Below, one piece after another: positions 12,861 through 13,013 of a stretch of 13,013 nucleotides of DNA. The stretch is taken from assembly GCA_038321235.1 (NCBI GenBank), contig JBBQEU010000087.1, positions 1 through 13,013 on the forward strand, written 5' to 3'. How positions within the stretch are numbered: position 1 is the first letter of the stretch; every line of letters starts with the position of its first letter. This stretch comes from Sva-07 sp038321235. GTDB taxonomy: Bacteria > Actinomycetota > Acidimicrobiia > Acidimicrobiales > Ilumatobacteraceae. The notes under the pieces were generated by a model that did not search any database, was not told where the DNA came from, and was given only the letters and a program-made list of their open reading frames with translations. The position numbers were made by a program, and so were the translations under genes.

Positions 12861-13013
12861 CGTCTGTTCGGCGTCCATCACTCGCTCGAACACGCCCGAG
12901 TAGCCGAACAGCTTCGGTAGACGCGGCATGAGGCCGGGGGTGATGTTGGCGAGCACCACGAGCGGACGCACCGGTGGAGTGTTGACGATCACCTCGGCAC
13001 GGTCCTTCGTGAT
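12861..13013 (-). CDS. C-terminus of a short-chain dehydrogenase/reductase, cut by the window edge
   Basis: About 51 residues are visible. They begin DRAEVIVNTPPVRPLVVLAN at the edge and continue LMPRLPKLFGYSGVFERVMD. This pattern (a strand VIVN-PP-RPL--L followed by a helix with P-L---LG----F) is the usual C-terminal tail of classical SDR proteins. The catalytic YxxxK and the Rossmann motif lie beyond the window, so the assignment rests on the tail only. No in-frame stop follows: the frame stays open through 12789-12860 into the YccF gene. The end given is where similarity seems to stop. Confidence 0.5.

Noticed and set aside
1..13013. tRNA, rRNA, CRISPR arrays, insertion sequences, integrases
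   Set aside because: No cloverleaf, spaced direct repeat array, transposase motif or terminal inverted repeat was found on reading both strands.

Overview
The window is high-GC DNA with actinobacterial codon use. Almost every start codon that is not translationally coupled lies 6-7 nt downstream of a TANNNT-like -10 box, which implies mostly leaderless mRNAs. Together with the protein set (many Gfo/Idh/MocA oxidoreductases, an excalibur-type secreted nuclease, a lipoprotein), this suggests an actinomycetote, possibly a marine Acidimicrobiia/Ilumatobacter-like lineage. The lineage is an inference, not demonstrated. No tRNA, rRNA, CRISPR array, insertion sequence or phage gene was seen.

Region 1 (about 42-6318) is a small carbohydrate or cyclitol-type metabolic locus. 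A plus-strand Gfo/Idh/MocA dehydrogenase (55-1194) meets, tail to tail, a tightly packed minus-strand operon read 4435 to 1187. That operon encodes a DegT/DnrJ/EryC1/StrS aminotransferase, a glycerol-1-phosphate-dehydrogenase-like (DHQ-synthase-fold) enzyme, and a second Gfo/Idh/MocA dehydrogenase. Diverging from it are a PIG-L/LmbE-type deacetylase (4508-5371) and a broken isopenicillin-N-synthase-like Fe(II) oxygenase (5421-about 6318). The 72-bp divergent intergenic region holds a perfect 19-bp palindrome placed where both -35 boxes should be. Oxidation, transamination and deacetylation together suggest making or breaking down an amino sugar or aminocyclitol; the substrate cannot be read from the sequence.

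Region 2 (6319-9782, all minus strand) is cell-envelope biology. It holds a four-helix membrane protein coupled to a 47-residue microprotein, a second membrane protein with a large extracytoplasmic domain, a membrane-anchored HNH nuclease with an excalibur-like tail, and a lipoprotein whose start overlaps the nuclease stop (ATGA). A short repeated element lies upstream of the second membrane protein gene, upstream of the nuclease gene, and once inside the lipoprotein leader.

Region 3 (9783-10265) has no intact gene. It holds a decayed piece of cytochrome P450 (I-helix motif, one frameshift) and an unidentified open segment.

Region 4 (10266-13013, minus strand) has an amidase-signature hydrolase, a GlsB/YeaQ/YmgE-type small membrane protein (the one clear Shine-Dalgarno gene), a YccF-family membrane protein, and the C-terminus of a short-chain dehydrogenase cut by the window edge. 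The dehydrogenase frame runs without a stop into YccF.
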